Positions 35,401 through 42,454 of a DNA stretch of 64,000 bases are shown piece by piece. The first letter of the stretch is position 1. Each line of letters begins with the position of its first letter. Origin of the DNA: Amycolatopsis sp. EV170708-02-1 (GTDB lineage: Bacteria; Actinomycetota; Actinomycetes; Mycobacteriales; Pseudonocardiaceae). Location of the stretch: positions 5,146,001-5,210,000 of the forward strand of contig NZ_CP092497.1 of NCBI RefSeq assembly GCF_022479115.1, given 5' to 3'. The translations under genes were made by a program, and so were the position numbers. The notes under the pieces were generated by a model, which made no database searches, was not told the DNA's origin, and worked only from the letters and a program-made list of their open reading frames with translations.

Positions 35401-36331
35401 AGGTGTTCCAGACTTCGCGGCCTTCGACGGCGACGCGTTCGGCCAGCTCCGGCGGGCAGGCCTCGCCGCCGAAGATCAGCAGGCGGACGTCTTCCAGCGC
35501 GTCGGCGGGCCACAGCGCGGCCAGCGTCGGCACGGTCGACACGACGGTGATGCCCTGGGCGACCAGCCACGGGCCGAGATCGACGCCGGTGCGCACGAGC
35601 GAACGCGGAGCCGGGACCAGGCAGGCGCCGTGGCGCCAGGCGAGCCACATCTCTTCACACGACGCGTCGAACGCGACGGAGAGCCCGGCGAGCACGCGGT
35701 CTCCGGGGCCGATCGGCTCCTCGGTGAGGAACAACTGCGCTTCGGCGTCGACGAAGGCGGCGGCCGAGGCGTGCGAGACCGCGACGCCCTTCGGCTTGCC
35801 GGTCGAACCGGAGGTGAAGATGATCCAGGCGTCGTCGGTCGGCGCGGGCGAGCCCTCGACGCCGCTCGGCGAGCCGACGACGGTGATCGCGCCGCCATCG
35901 GTGACGACGGCGGCGACGGCGGCCTCGCCGAAGACCAGCTCGGCGCGCTCCTCCGGGTCGTCCGCGTCCACCGGCACGTACGCGGCGCCGACGGACAGGA
36001 TCGCGAGGATCGCGACGTAGAGCTCCGCGGTGCCGGAGGAGATCCGGACCCCGACCCGGTCGCCGACGCCGACGCCGTTGGCGGTCAGCTTGCGGCCGTA
36101 GGCGTCGATCTCCTCGACGAGCTTGCGGTAGGACAGCGTGGTCTCGCCGTCGTCGATCGCGCCCGCGTTGGGGTGGCGGGCGGCGGTCTCGGCGAGGATG
36201 TCGATCAGGGTGCGCTCACCGGCGCCGAGCCCGGACCAGAACAGGGCACGGTCGGCGACGGGGGCGGGCGAGGGAGCGACGGTGACATCGGCGACACAGG
36301 CGATCGGCCGGGAGTCGGCGGTCAGTGTCAT
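32429..36331 (-). CDS. Pls/PosA-type single-module NRPS (possible poly-amino-acid synthetase)
   Basis: 1300 residues, close to the ~1320 of epsilon-poly-L-lysine synthetase (from memory). The adenylation domain (~30-520) shows IIFTSGSTGKPKGVAVSH, NTYGPTEATVVAC, YRSGDMV, LGRLDEQVKLGGRRIELGEV and TRTSGKVDRNALPW. A carrier domain follows with its phosphopantetheine Ser in NGGGSLTAAQ. The rest is three repeats of two TM helices plus a left-handed beta-helix-like domain (IGADARIGARSTLFPGA and similar), with no condensation or thioesterase domain. Aligned by eye to GrsA PheA, the pocket reads D-A-E-S-I-G-T-V-V-K, which looks lysine-like. ATG 36331 is chosen because the adenylation domain begins soon after. 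The family is clear; the product is inference. Confidence 0.85.
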   Translation of the reverse strand: MTLTADSRPIACVADVTVAPSPAPVADRALFWSGLGAGERTLIDILAETAARHPNAGAIDDGETTLSYRKLVEEIDAYGRKLTANGVGVGDRVGVRISSGTAELYVAILAILSVGAAYVPVDADDPEERAELVFGEAAVAAVVTDGGAITVVGSPSGVEGSPAPTDDAWIIFTSGSTGKPKGVAVSHASAAAFVDAEAQLFLTEEPIGPGDRVLAGLSVAFDASCEEMWLAWRHGACLVPAPRSLVRTGVDLGPWLVAQGITVVSTVPTLAALWPADALEDVRLLIFGGEACPPELAERVAVEGREVWNTYGPTEATVVACAAQMTGEGPVRIGLPLVGWQLAVVNEAGEPVAMGETGELVIGGVGLARYLDPEKDAEKFAPLPSLGWRRAYRSGDMVRAEAEGLLFLGRLDEQVKLGGRRIELGEVDAALQALPGVQGAAAAVRRTKAGNQVLVGYVVPAEGVEFDHDEAATRLREQLPAALVPLLALIDDLPTRTSGKVDRNALPWPLSTVDAAKSGLSPTESWLAEGWAEILGVSVENPKADFFTNGGGSLTAAQLIARIRTRHPQVSVSDIYANPKLGALASMLDALSGEKTERRDIAPTPRKAGIIQSLLMIPLMGLVGLRWTTIAATLSNVLSLAGFAWAPTLNWAWIAAAWIVLFSPAGRIAISATGSRLLLRGVRPGSYPRGGSVHLRLWTAEKLAEFSGADSVAGASWMTTYAKALGARIAKDVDLHSPPPVTGMLKLGRGAAVEPEVDLTGHWVDGDLVHIGKIRIGADARIGARSTLFPGARIGKGAEIAAGSTVRGNVPAGQRWAGAPAARATKDSLKWPSSRPPRSRFWASVYGATSVALGLLPAVAALPAVAVLGYAIAGASSLGAALGQALLFTPLATVAYFLTYALLVLVGVRSLSIGMVEGYHPVHGRVAWQVWATERLMGMAREGLFPLYASLFTPVWLRMLGAKVGRNVEASTVLALPKMTQVDSGAFLADDTMVATYELGHGWLHVAPARIGKQAFLGNSGMAAPGRSVPKRGLVGVLSSAPLKAKKGSSYLGMPPLPVRRSVGEADTSRTYTPPLRLKAARALVELCRIVPVMCGVALTVLVAAGIFALASSFGFLVAVLLGGPLLLAAGAVAALTATAMKWLLVGRFRAVDHPLWSSFVWRNELADTFVEALAVPWLIGSLGGTPLLPAWLRTMGVKIGRGVWLETYWLPESDLVRLGDGATINRGCVVQTHLFHDRIMTMSPVTLDEGATLGPHGIVLPGASIGARTTVGPGSLVTRGDAVPADSRWLGNPISAWTK

Positions 36332-36501
36332 CGGCTCATCACCACGGGCAGGGCATAACCATGGGCGCGCAAGCCCATCACACACCTTTCGCGAAGTGCG
36401 TTCATTCGGGCTCGCTCTCCGAATGAGGCGCCCGCTAGCAGACCATCGACTTTACCGCAGGTGAACGACATATCTCGGGAGGGTCTCGGCAGAGTGTCGA
36501 A

Positions 36502-36555
36502 ACTCACCGGTGGACACGCCGAAACCCGAGGTCATCGGCGTGTCCATCCAGTGAA
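36502..36555. repeat. GGACACGCCGA inverted repeat
   Basis: TGGACACGCCGA (36511-36522) pairs exactly with 36535-36546. With a small bulge the arms extend to CTCAC/GTGA, about 20 bp each. It lies in the 247-bp gap between der (ends 36579) and the NRPS start. I see no gene there; an AT-rich stretch near 36440-36480 could hold the NRPS promoter. Confidence 0.6.
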
Positions 36556-36578
36556 ATACCCACCTACATCGTGAGAAA

Positions 36579-38060
36579 TCAACGCGCTTTCGGTTTACCC
36601 GCAGACTTTCCGGCGGCTTTTCCGCCCGCCTTGGGCCTTTGCTTCTTTTCCCGCACCCGGACATTCACCCGAACGGGGCTGCCTTCGAAACCGAACCGCT
36701 CACGGAACTTCCGTTCGATGAACCGCCGGTAGCCCGCCTCCAGGAAACCGGTGGTGAACAGGACCAGCGTCGGCGGCCGGATACCCGCCTGGGTCGCGAA
36801 CAGCACCTTCGGCTGCTTGCCACCGCGCACCGGCGGCGGGGTCGCGGCGATGAGGTCGGCCAGCCAGCCGTTGAGCTGGCCGGTGGGGACTCGCTGGTCC
36901 CACGACTTCAGCGCGGTCCGCAGCGCGGGCGCGAGCTTGCGCACCGACCGGCCGGTGAGCGCCGAGATGTTGACCTTGTCCGCCCACGGCACCCGCACGA
37001 GGCCGCGGTCCAGCTCACGGACCATGGCGTGGCGGCGGTCCTCGTCGACGAGGTCCCACTTGTTGAAGGCGAGCACGCACGCGCGGCCCGCCTCGACGAC
37101 CATCGTCAGCACCCGCAGGTCCTGCTCCGAAAGCGGCTCGGCCGCGTCCAGCAGCACGATCGCGACCTCGGCCGCGTCGATCGCGGTCTTGGTCCGCAGC
37201 GAGGCGTAGTACTCCGCGCCGTTGGCCGAGTTGACCCGCTTGCGCAGACCGGCCGTGTCGACGAACCGCCAGGTCTCGCCGTCCAGCTCGACCAGCGAGT
37301 CGACCGGGTCGACGGTGGTACCGGCGACCGAGTCCACGACGGACCGCTCCTCACCGGACAGCTTGTTCAGCAGGCTGGACTTGCCCACGTTCGGCTTGCC
37401 GACCAGCGCGACGCGGCGCGGGCCGGTGGTGGCGCGGTCGCCGTCACGCGGCATCGACGGCAGCGCCTTGACGATGGCGTCGAGCAGGTCGCCCGAGCTG
37501 CGCCCGTGCAGCGCGCTGACCGGGTACGGCTCGCCGAGGCCGAGCGACCACAGCGACGCGGTGTCGGCGAGCAGGCGGTCGTCGTCGACCTTGTTGGCGG
37601 CGAGCAGCACCGGCTTCTTCGAGCGGCGCAAAACCTTGGAAACGGCCTCGTCGGTCGCCGTGGCGCCGACACTGGCGTCGATGACCAGCAGCACCGCGTC
37701 GGCGGTGGCCATCGCCATCTCGGCCTGCGCGGCGACGGAGGCCTGCAGCCCGGTCGCGTCCGGCTCCCAGCCACCCGTGTCCACCAGCGTGAACCGGCGG
37801 CCCGCCCAGAACGCGTCGTAGGCGACGCGGTCCCTGGTCACCCCGGGGACGTCCTGCACGACCGCCTCGCGGCGGCCGAGGATGCGGTTGACCAGGGTCG
37901 ACTTGCCCACGTTCGGCCTGCCGACGACGGCGAGGACCGGCTGCGCGAGCTGTGCCTCCTCCTCGGCCTCGCCCGCGGCGATCTGCGCGTCGAGCGCGGT
38001 GAATTCGGATTCGTCGGACCAGGAGCCGTCGATCTCGCCGACTCCGTCTAGCTCTGTCAT
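36579..38060 (-). CDS. der: Ribosome-biogenesis GTPase Der (EngA)
   Basis: 493-residue tandem GTPase for 50S ribosomal subunit maturation. Two G domains carry [12 protein letters not shown] and [12 protein letters not shown] (G1), DTGGWE and DTAGL (G3), and ANKVDD and FNKWDLVD (G4). A C-terminal KH-like domain ([32 protein letters not shown]) and a basic Lys/Gly tail follow. The acidic N-terminal extension of ~35 residues is usual in actinobacteria. It follows plsC by four bases in the conserved cmk-plsC-der order. Confidence 0.97.
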   Translation of the reverse strand: MTELDGVGEIDGSWSDESEFTALDAQIAAGEAEEEAQLAQPVLAVVGRPNVGKSTLVNRILGRREAVVQDVPGVTRDRVAYDAFWAGRRFTLVDTGGWEPDATGLQASVAAQAEMAMATADAVLLVIDASVGATATDEAVSKVLRRSKKPVLLAANKVDDDRLLADTASLWSLGLGEPYPVSALHGRSSGDLLDAIVKALPSMPRDGDRATTGPRRVALVGKPNVGKSSLLNKLSGEERSVVDSVAGTTVDPVDSLVELDGETWRFVDTAGLRKRVNSANGAEYYASLRTKTAIDAAEVAIVLLDAAEPLSEQDLRVLTMVVEAGRACVLAFNKWDLVDEDRRHAMVRELDRGLVRVPWADKVNISALTGRSVRKLAPALRTALKSWDQRVPTGQLNGWLADLIAATPPPVRGGKQPKVLFATQAGIRPPTLVLFTTGFLEAGYRRFIERKFRERFGFEGSPVRVNVRVREKKQRPKAGGKAAGKSAGKPKAR

Positions 38061-38064
38061 GTAC

Positions 38065-38733
38065 TCAATCCTGTCGCGTGTCTCGGAGCCCGTGCTCCAA
38101 GCGCCATTCGTCCAGTGCCTTCACGAGGTCCGCGAGCGCGATGCGAAGCCGCTCGGTTCCCTCCTCCAGCCCTGTCCTTCCCTTCCCGATCGCGGGAGTG
38201 AAAGGTTCGCCGACCATGATGTCGACGCGTGGCCGCCAACGCCGTTTGGCGCCGGCGGGTTTGTACGTCCCCCGAGTGGCGACCGGAACCACGGTCGCGT
38301 TCCCGGCGCGGACCAGGAAGGCCGCGCCGCGCTCGAAGTTTTCGGCGTCACCGAGGCCGCGGGTGCCTTCGGGGAAGATCCCGACCGCACCGCCGTCCTC
38401 GAGCACCTTGACCGCCGCCATCAGCGGCTTGCGGTCCACCGCCCCCCGTTTCACCGGGATCTGGCCCAGTTTCGGGAAGAACCAGCCGACGAACCCCCGG
38501 AAGAGTTCCTCCTTGACCAGGAACGCCGTGCGCCTCGGCAACATTCCGAAGAGCAGCTGCGGTTCCACCATCGAGCTGTGGTTGGCGATGAACACCACCG
38601 GACCCGACGCCGGGACCCGCTCGGCGCCGTGCACCCGCACCCGGAAGGCGGGCCGGACGATGAACTTCGCGATGCCGCGGCCGAACGTGTGGATCGGGCC
38701 GCTCGCGCCCTCGGGAAGCCCCCGCGCGGTCAC
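38065..38733 (-). CDS. plsC: 1-acyl-sn-glycerol-3-phosphate acyltransferase family protein
   Basis: 222-residue PlsC-family acyltransferase for phospholipid synthesis at the inner membrane face. Motif I reads NHSSMVEP, the variant with Glu in place of the Asp of NHxSxxD, motif III region GQIPVKRG and motif IV FPEGTRG. The E-for-D change in motif I is seen in other actinobacterial members. It overlaps cmk by four bases and precedes der. Membership is firm; the exact acceptor is not provable. Confidence 0.88.
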   Translation of the reverse strand: MTARGLPEGASGPIHTFGRGIAKFIVRPAFRVRVHGAERVPASGPVVFIANHSSMVEPQLLFGMLPRRTAFLVKEELFRGFVGWFFPKLGQIPVKRGAVDRKPLMAAVKVLEDGGAVGIFPEGTRGLGDAENFERGAAFLVRAGNATVVPVATRGTYKPAGAKRRWRPRVDIMVGEPFTPAIGKGRTGLEEGTERLRIALADLVKALDEWRLEHGLRDTRQD

Positions 38734-39455
38734 CTCGTCGCCTCGGCGGGGCAGCCTTCGAGAAGGCCGCGGTGCAGGGCCAGTTCCGCCAGCGCGACGA
38801 TCACCTGGTCGATGTTGAGCGCCGAAGTGTCGACCTCGACGGCGTCCTCGGCCGCGCGCAAGGGCGAAGCCGCCCGCGTGGAATCGAGGCGGTCACGCCG
38901 TTCCACCGCCGCCTTGGCGACATCCACGGTGGACTCCCGGCCGGCGGCGGAGTCCTGCGCGCTACGACGTGCGGCGCGGACCTCGGCCGACGCGGTGAGG
39001 AAGATCTTGAGCGGGGCGTCCGGCGAGACGACGGTGCCGATGTCGCGGCCTTCGACCACGATGCCGCCGACCCGGCCGAGCGCCTCGGCGATGATCTCGC
39101 GCTGCCGGGCGACCAGCAGTTCACGGACCGCGGGGACGGCCGAAACCGGCGACACCGCGGTGGTGACGTCCGCGCCGCGGATCTCGGCGGAGACGTCTTC
39201 ACCCGCCAGCGTGACAGTCGCTTCGTCCGGGCTGGTCCCGATGCCGAATTCGGCCTTCCGGGCGACGTCGGCGATCGCGTCCGGGTCGGTCAGGTCGGTT
39301 CCGGCGCGCAGGACGGCGAGGGTGACCATGCGGTACATCGCGCCGGTGTCGAGGTAACCGGCGCCGAGCTTCGTCGCGAGCTTCCGCGAAACCGTGGATT
39401 TCCCGGTTCCGGACGGGCCGTCCATCGCGACCACACCACGCAGGGCTCCCGCCAC
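38730..39455 (-). CDS. cmk: Cytidylate kinase
   Basis: 241-residue (d)CMP kinase: P-loop [17 protein letters not shown] (~10-26), [15 protein letters not shown] nucleotide-binding segment, [21 protein letters not shown] and RxxRRSAQDS in the lid. It phosphorylates CMP to CDP. First gene of the leftward cmk-plsC-der operon; the stop overlaps the plsC start. Confidence 0.96.
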   Translation of the reverse strand: MAGALRGVVAMDGPSGTGKSTVSRKLATKLGAGYLDTGAMYRMVTLAVLRAGTDLTDPDAIADVARKAEFGIGTSPDEATVTLAGEDVSAEIRGADVTTAVSPVSAVPAVRELLVARQREIIAEALGRVGGIVVEGRDIGTVVSPDAPLKIFLTASAEVRAARRSAQDSAAGRESTVDVAKAAVERRDRLDSTRAASPLRAAEDAVEVDTSALNIDQVIVALAELALHRGLLEGCPAEATR

Positions 39456-39526
39456 CGAAACACTCCTCAGCTCATCCGTCGCTCATCTGATCGACGTCCA
39501 TTCTGCCTGGTGGCGCGCGGCACGCC

Positions 39527-40105
39527 TCAGCCGCCCACGGCGAACCGGTCGACGAGCATGCCGATGCGTTCCGCGCGCGCGTCCGCCGGGAGCCGGCGGC
39601 TGCGTTCGAGGGTGACCAGGCCGTGGAGGGCGGCCCAGAAGGTCTCGGTGTAGAGGGCGGGGTCGTATCGGCCGGCGACCGGGCCCACGACTTCGAGCAG
39701 GGCGCCGAACGCGTCCTTCAACGGTGCCGGGCTGTCCGGGCTGGCGAAGCTCAGTTCACTGGCGAGGGTGAAGATCGCGTCGTAGAGCGCGGGTTTGCGG
39801 TCGGCGAAGTCGAAGTAGTTCCCGGCGAGCCGCAGCAGGGCGTCCCGCGCGTCCTCCGCCGCCACGGCTCCTTTCCGCATATGGGCGGCCATTTCGGTGC
39901 ACCCTTCGAGCGCCGCGGCCGCCATGATCGCCCCCTTGCCGGAGAAATGGCTGTAGAGCACGGGCTGGCTGTACTCGATCTTCGCCGCCAGCCGCCGGGT
40001 CGTGACCGCGTCCCAGCCTTCCTCTTCGGCGATCTCGCGAGCGGTGGTGACGATCAGCTGTTCGCGTTGCGAGCGGTCCCGCTCGCGCCGGGGGTTCGTG
40101 ACCAT
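39527..40105 (-). CDS. TetR-family regulator with WHG-type C-terminal domain
   Basis: 192-residue TetR protein. HTH: IVTTAREIAEEEGWDAVTTRRLAAKIEYSQPVLYSHFSGKGAIM. The C-terminal part (RLAGNYFDFADRKPALYDAIFTLA) matches the WHG-domain group. It is divergent from a small membrane protein across about 90 bp that hold three GCTAGC-N3-GCTAGC-type sites, so it very probably represses both. The inducer is unknown. Confidence 0.9.
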   Translation of the reverse strand: MVTNPRRERDRSQREQLIVTTAREIAEEEGWDAVTTRRLAAKIEYSQPVLYSHFSGKGAIMAAAALEGCTEMAAHMRKGAVAAEDARDALLRLAGNYFDFADRKPALYDAIFTLASELSFASPDSPAPLKDAFGALLEVVGPVAGRYDPALYTETFWAALHGLVTLERSRRLPADARAERIGMLVDRFAVGG

Positions 40106-40113
40106 ACGAATAT

Positions 40114-40179
40114 GCTAGCACCGCTAGACAAGCTAGCAGCGCTAGCGCTAGCCTCGGTCTCGTTCCTAGCACTGCTAGC
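40114..40179. promoter_or_regulatory. Triple CTAG-rich TetR operator array
   Basis: Three sites fit GCTAGC-N3-GCTAGC: 40114-40128 (GCTAGCACCGCTAGA), 40132-40146 (GCTAGCAGCGCTAGC, perfect) and 40165-40179 (CCTAGCACTGCTAGC). A further GCTAGC follows the second. The first two are 18 bp apart. CTAG is normally rare in such genomes, so the cluster is striking. It covers the whole divergent promoter between tetR and the DUF4267-like gene. Confidence 0.8.
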
Positions 40180-40196
40180 TTTTGGAGTCGGAGACC

Positions 40197-40589
40197 ATGA
40201 CCCGCATCAAGATCGCTTATGTCCTGTCCGCCGCCCTCGTGCTCTTCGTCCTCTACTTCGGGAGCGGTTACGTGTTCTTCCCGGCGACCCAGACGGGCGG
40301 CTTCGGGCTGCCGGTGATGCCGTCCGATGGCGACCCGATCCTCGCGGTCAAGGGTGTCCGGGACATCGGCACGGCGCTCGTGGTGCTCGCGCTGATCCTG
40401 TTCCGGAACGCCCGCGCGCTGGGCTGGGCGATGCTCGCGCTGGCGTTCATCCCGTTCGGCGACATGCTGATCGTGTTGACCCACAACGGATCCGTGGGCG
40501 CCGCGCTCGGCATTCACGGCGCGACGTGCGTCCTCATGGTCGTGATCTCGGCGTTGTTCCTGATCCGACCGGCGCGAAACGGACAGTGA
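40197..40589 (+). CDS. Small DUF4267-like membrane protein
   Basis: 130 residues with four hydrophobic segments (IAYVLSAALVLFVLYFGSGYVFF; DIGTALVVLALILFRN; LGWAMLALAFIPFGDMLIVL; LGIHGATCVLMVVISALFLI). The FFPATQTGGFGLP and VKGVRDIGTALVVL stretches match the DUF4267 family of unknown function. ATG 40197 follows GGAG. Its promoter is packed with CTAG operators of the divergent TetR, so it is the likely regulated target. Confidence 0.78.
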   Translation: MTRIKIAYVLSAALVLFVLYFGSGYVFFPATQTGGFGLPVMPSDGDPILAVKGVRDIGTALVVLALILFRNARALGWAMLALAFIPFGDMLIVLTHNGSVGAALGIHGATCVLMVVISALFLIRPARNGQ

Positions 40590-40604
40590 GTTACTGTTGT
40601 TCAC

Positions 40605-41087
40605 GTGAACGTCGAAGTGACCCCGCTCCCCGGAATAGGCGTCCGTAAGGACTTCGCCACCCGCAACGGCCGTCGTGTCGGTGTGGTGACCCATCGCGAT
40701 GGACACGTCGAGCTGATCGTGTCCAAAACGGACGATCCCGACGCCTGCCTGGCGTCACTTCCGCTCACCACCGACGAGGCGGGCGCGCTGGCGAACCTGC
40801 TCGGCGCGCCCCAGCTGGTCGCCCAGCTCACCGAAGAGCACCGCGACCTGCCCGGCATCAACACCAAGCAGCTGCCGATCAAGGCGTCGTCGCCGTTCGA
40901 CGGGCGGACGCTGGGCGACACCGCCATGCGCACGCGGACGAGCGTCTCGGTGGTCGCGGTGATGCGGGCCGGTCAGGTCCACCCCTCCCCCAACCCGGAT
41001 TTCAACCTCACCGCGGGCGACGTGCTCGTCGCGGTCGGCACCTCCGAAGGTCTCGAGGCCGCCGTCAAGATCTTGAAGTACGGCTGA
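40605..41087 (+). CDS. Antiporter regulatory subunit with TrkA-C domain (KhtT-like)
   Basis: 160 residues. An N-terminal half (VEVTPLPGIGVRKDFATRNGRRVGVVTHRDG) as in KhtT/YhaT proteins and a C-terminal TrkA-C (RCK-C) domain at about 85-160 (RTSVSVVAVMRAGQVHPSPNPDFNLTAGDVLVAVGTSEGLEAAV). Such proteins gate the partner CPA2 antiporter in response to a nucleotide or K+/pH. It is 6 bases upstream of that antiporter. Confidence 0.87.
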   Translation: MNVEVTPLPGIGVRKDFATRNGRRVGVVTHRDGHVELIVSKTDDPDACLASLPLTTDEAGALANLLGAPQLVAQLTEEHRDLPGINTKQLPIKASSPFDGRTLGDTAMRTRTSVSVVAVMRAGQVHPSPNPDFNLTAGDVLVAVGTSEGLEAAVKILKYG

Positions 41088-41093
41088 TCGCGG

Positions 41094-42290
41094 ATGGATC
41101 ACACCGCACTGTCCTTGATCGAACTCGGGGCGGTCTTCTTCGGGCTGGGCGCGTTGGGACGCCTCGCCGGGAAGATCGGGATGTCCCCGATCCCGCTGTA
41201 CCTGATCGGTGGCCTGTGCTTCGGGCAGGGCGGGTTCATCCCGCTCGGCGACATCGGCGACTTCACCCATCTCGCCAGCGAGATCGGTGTCGTCCTGCTG
41301 CTGCTCCTGCTGGGCCTGGAGTACTCCGCGGCCGAGCTGTTCACCGGACTGAAACGCTCGTGGGTGGCGGGTCTCGTGGACATCGTGCTCAACGCCGCGC
41401 CCGGCGCGATCGTCGCGCTCATCCTCGGCTGGGGACCGATCGGCGCGATCGTGATGGCGGGCGTCACCTACATCTCGTCGTCCGGGATCATCGCGAAGGT
41501 GCTCGGCGACCTCGGCCGGCTCGGTAACCGGGAAACCCCGGTGGTGCTGTCGATCCTGGTGTTCGAGGACCTGGTGATGGCGCTGTACCTGCCGATCCTC
41601 ACCGCGGTGCTCGGCGGGGTGAGCTTCCTCGGCGGACTGAAGGCCGTCGGGATCTCGCTGATGGTCATCACCGTGGTCCTCGTGATCGCGCTGAAGTTCG
41701 GCCGGTACGTCTCCGCGGCGGTGGACAGCCCGGACCGCGAGGTGTTCCTCCTCAAGGTCCTCGGCGCGGCCCTGCTGGTCGCCGGCCTGGCTTCGGCGAT
41801 GCAGGTTTCGGCCGCGGTCGGCGCGTTCCTGCTCGGCATCGCGATCTCGGGTTCGACGGCGGAGAACGCGACGCACATGCTCGAACCGCTGCGGGATCTC
41901 TTCGCGGCCGTGTTCTTCGTCGTGTTCGGGCTCAACACCAACCCCGCCTCGATCCCGCCCGTGCTCGGCTGGGCGGTCGTGCTGGCGGTCGCGACCACGC
42001 TCACGAAGGTCGGCACCGGATGGTGGGCCGCGCGGAGACAGGGCATCGGGAAGATGGGCCGGGCCCGTGCCGGGGCCGCCTTGGTCGCACGAGGCGAGTT
42101 CTCGATCGTCATCGCCGGGCTGGCGGTGGCGGCGGGCGCGGTGACCGGCGAACTCGCGGCACTCGCGACGGCGTACGTGCTCCTGATGGCGATCCTCGGC
42201 CCGACGGCCGCGCGGATCGTGGAACCGGTCGCCCGCGCTCTGCAGCGGAGGCCCTTCGGTTCCAAAAGCCCGGCCTCGCAGACCGGCTGA
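41094..42290 (+). CDS. CPA2 cation:proton antiporter (KhtU/KefB-like)
   Basis: 398-residue, about 12-TM monovalent cation:proton antiporter without the C-terminal TrkA-N domain of KefB/C. GLGALGRLAGKIGMSPIPLYLIGGL, the LLLLLLGLEYSAAELF segment and VARGEFSIVIAGLA (acidic TM residue) are typical of CPA2. The regulatory domain is supplied in trans by the preceding gene, as in Bacillus KhtTU, which exports K+ for H+. Ion preference is by family. A nested inverted-repeat cluster follows before the convergent S15 peptidase. Confidence 0.9.
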   Translation: MDHTALSLIELGAVFFGLGALGRLAGKIGMSPIPLYLIGGLCFGQGGFIPLGDIGDFTHLASEIGVVLLLLLLGLEYSAAELFTGLKRSWVAGLVDIVLNAAPGAIVALILGWGPIGAIVMAGVTYISSSGIIAKVLGDLGRLGNRETPVVLSILVFEDLVMALYLPILTAVLGGVSFLGGLKAVGISLMVITVVLVIALKFGRYVSAAVDSPDREVFLLKVLGAALLVAGLASAMQVSAAVGAFLLGIAISGSTAENATHMLEPLRDLFAAVFFVVFGLNTNPASIPPVLGWAVVLAVATTLTKVGTGWWAARRQGIGKMGRARAGAALVARGEFSIVIAGLAVAAGAVTGELAALATAYVLLMAILGPTAARIVEPVARALQRRPFGSKSPASQTG

Positions 42291-42300
42291 CCCGCCCACC

Positions 42301-42425
42301 CGCGAGTTACGCCTCCAAGCACGCGAGTTACGCGTCTGATCACGCGAGTTCGCCGTTCCCGCACGCCGAGCTCGCGTGCTCGAAGGCGTAACTCGCGTGA
42401 TTGGGGGCGTAACTCGCGTGATCAG
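42301..42425. repeat. Nested CGCGAGTTACGC repeat cluster
   Basis: Forward 12-mers CGCGAGTTACGC lie at 42301-42312 and 42322-42333, with a degenerate third from 42343. Inverted GCGTAACTCGCG lies at 42386-42397 and 42407-42418, and GCTCGCGTGC near 42371. Outer CGTCTGATCACGCGAG and CTCGCGTGATCAGACG blocks also pair. It occupies the gap between the convergent antiporter and S15 peptidase genes and can fold into several alternative hairpins. Confidence 0.75.
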
Positions 42426-42454
42426 ACGGACGACACGAGGTTCAGCGCCAAGTC

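Noticed and set aside
32561..36358. A very long open frame on the plus strand, opposite the NRPS
   Set aside because: Its protein is Arg/Gly/Asp-rich with no motifs and mirrors codon bias of the real gene; it is an antisense shadow.
42301..42425. Possible CRISPR array
   Set aside because: Repeats are 12-mers in both orientations with unequal spacers and no cas genes nearby; it is an inverted-repeat cluster.
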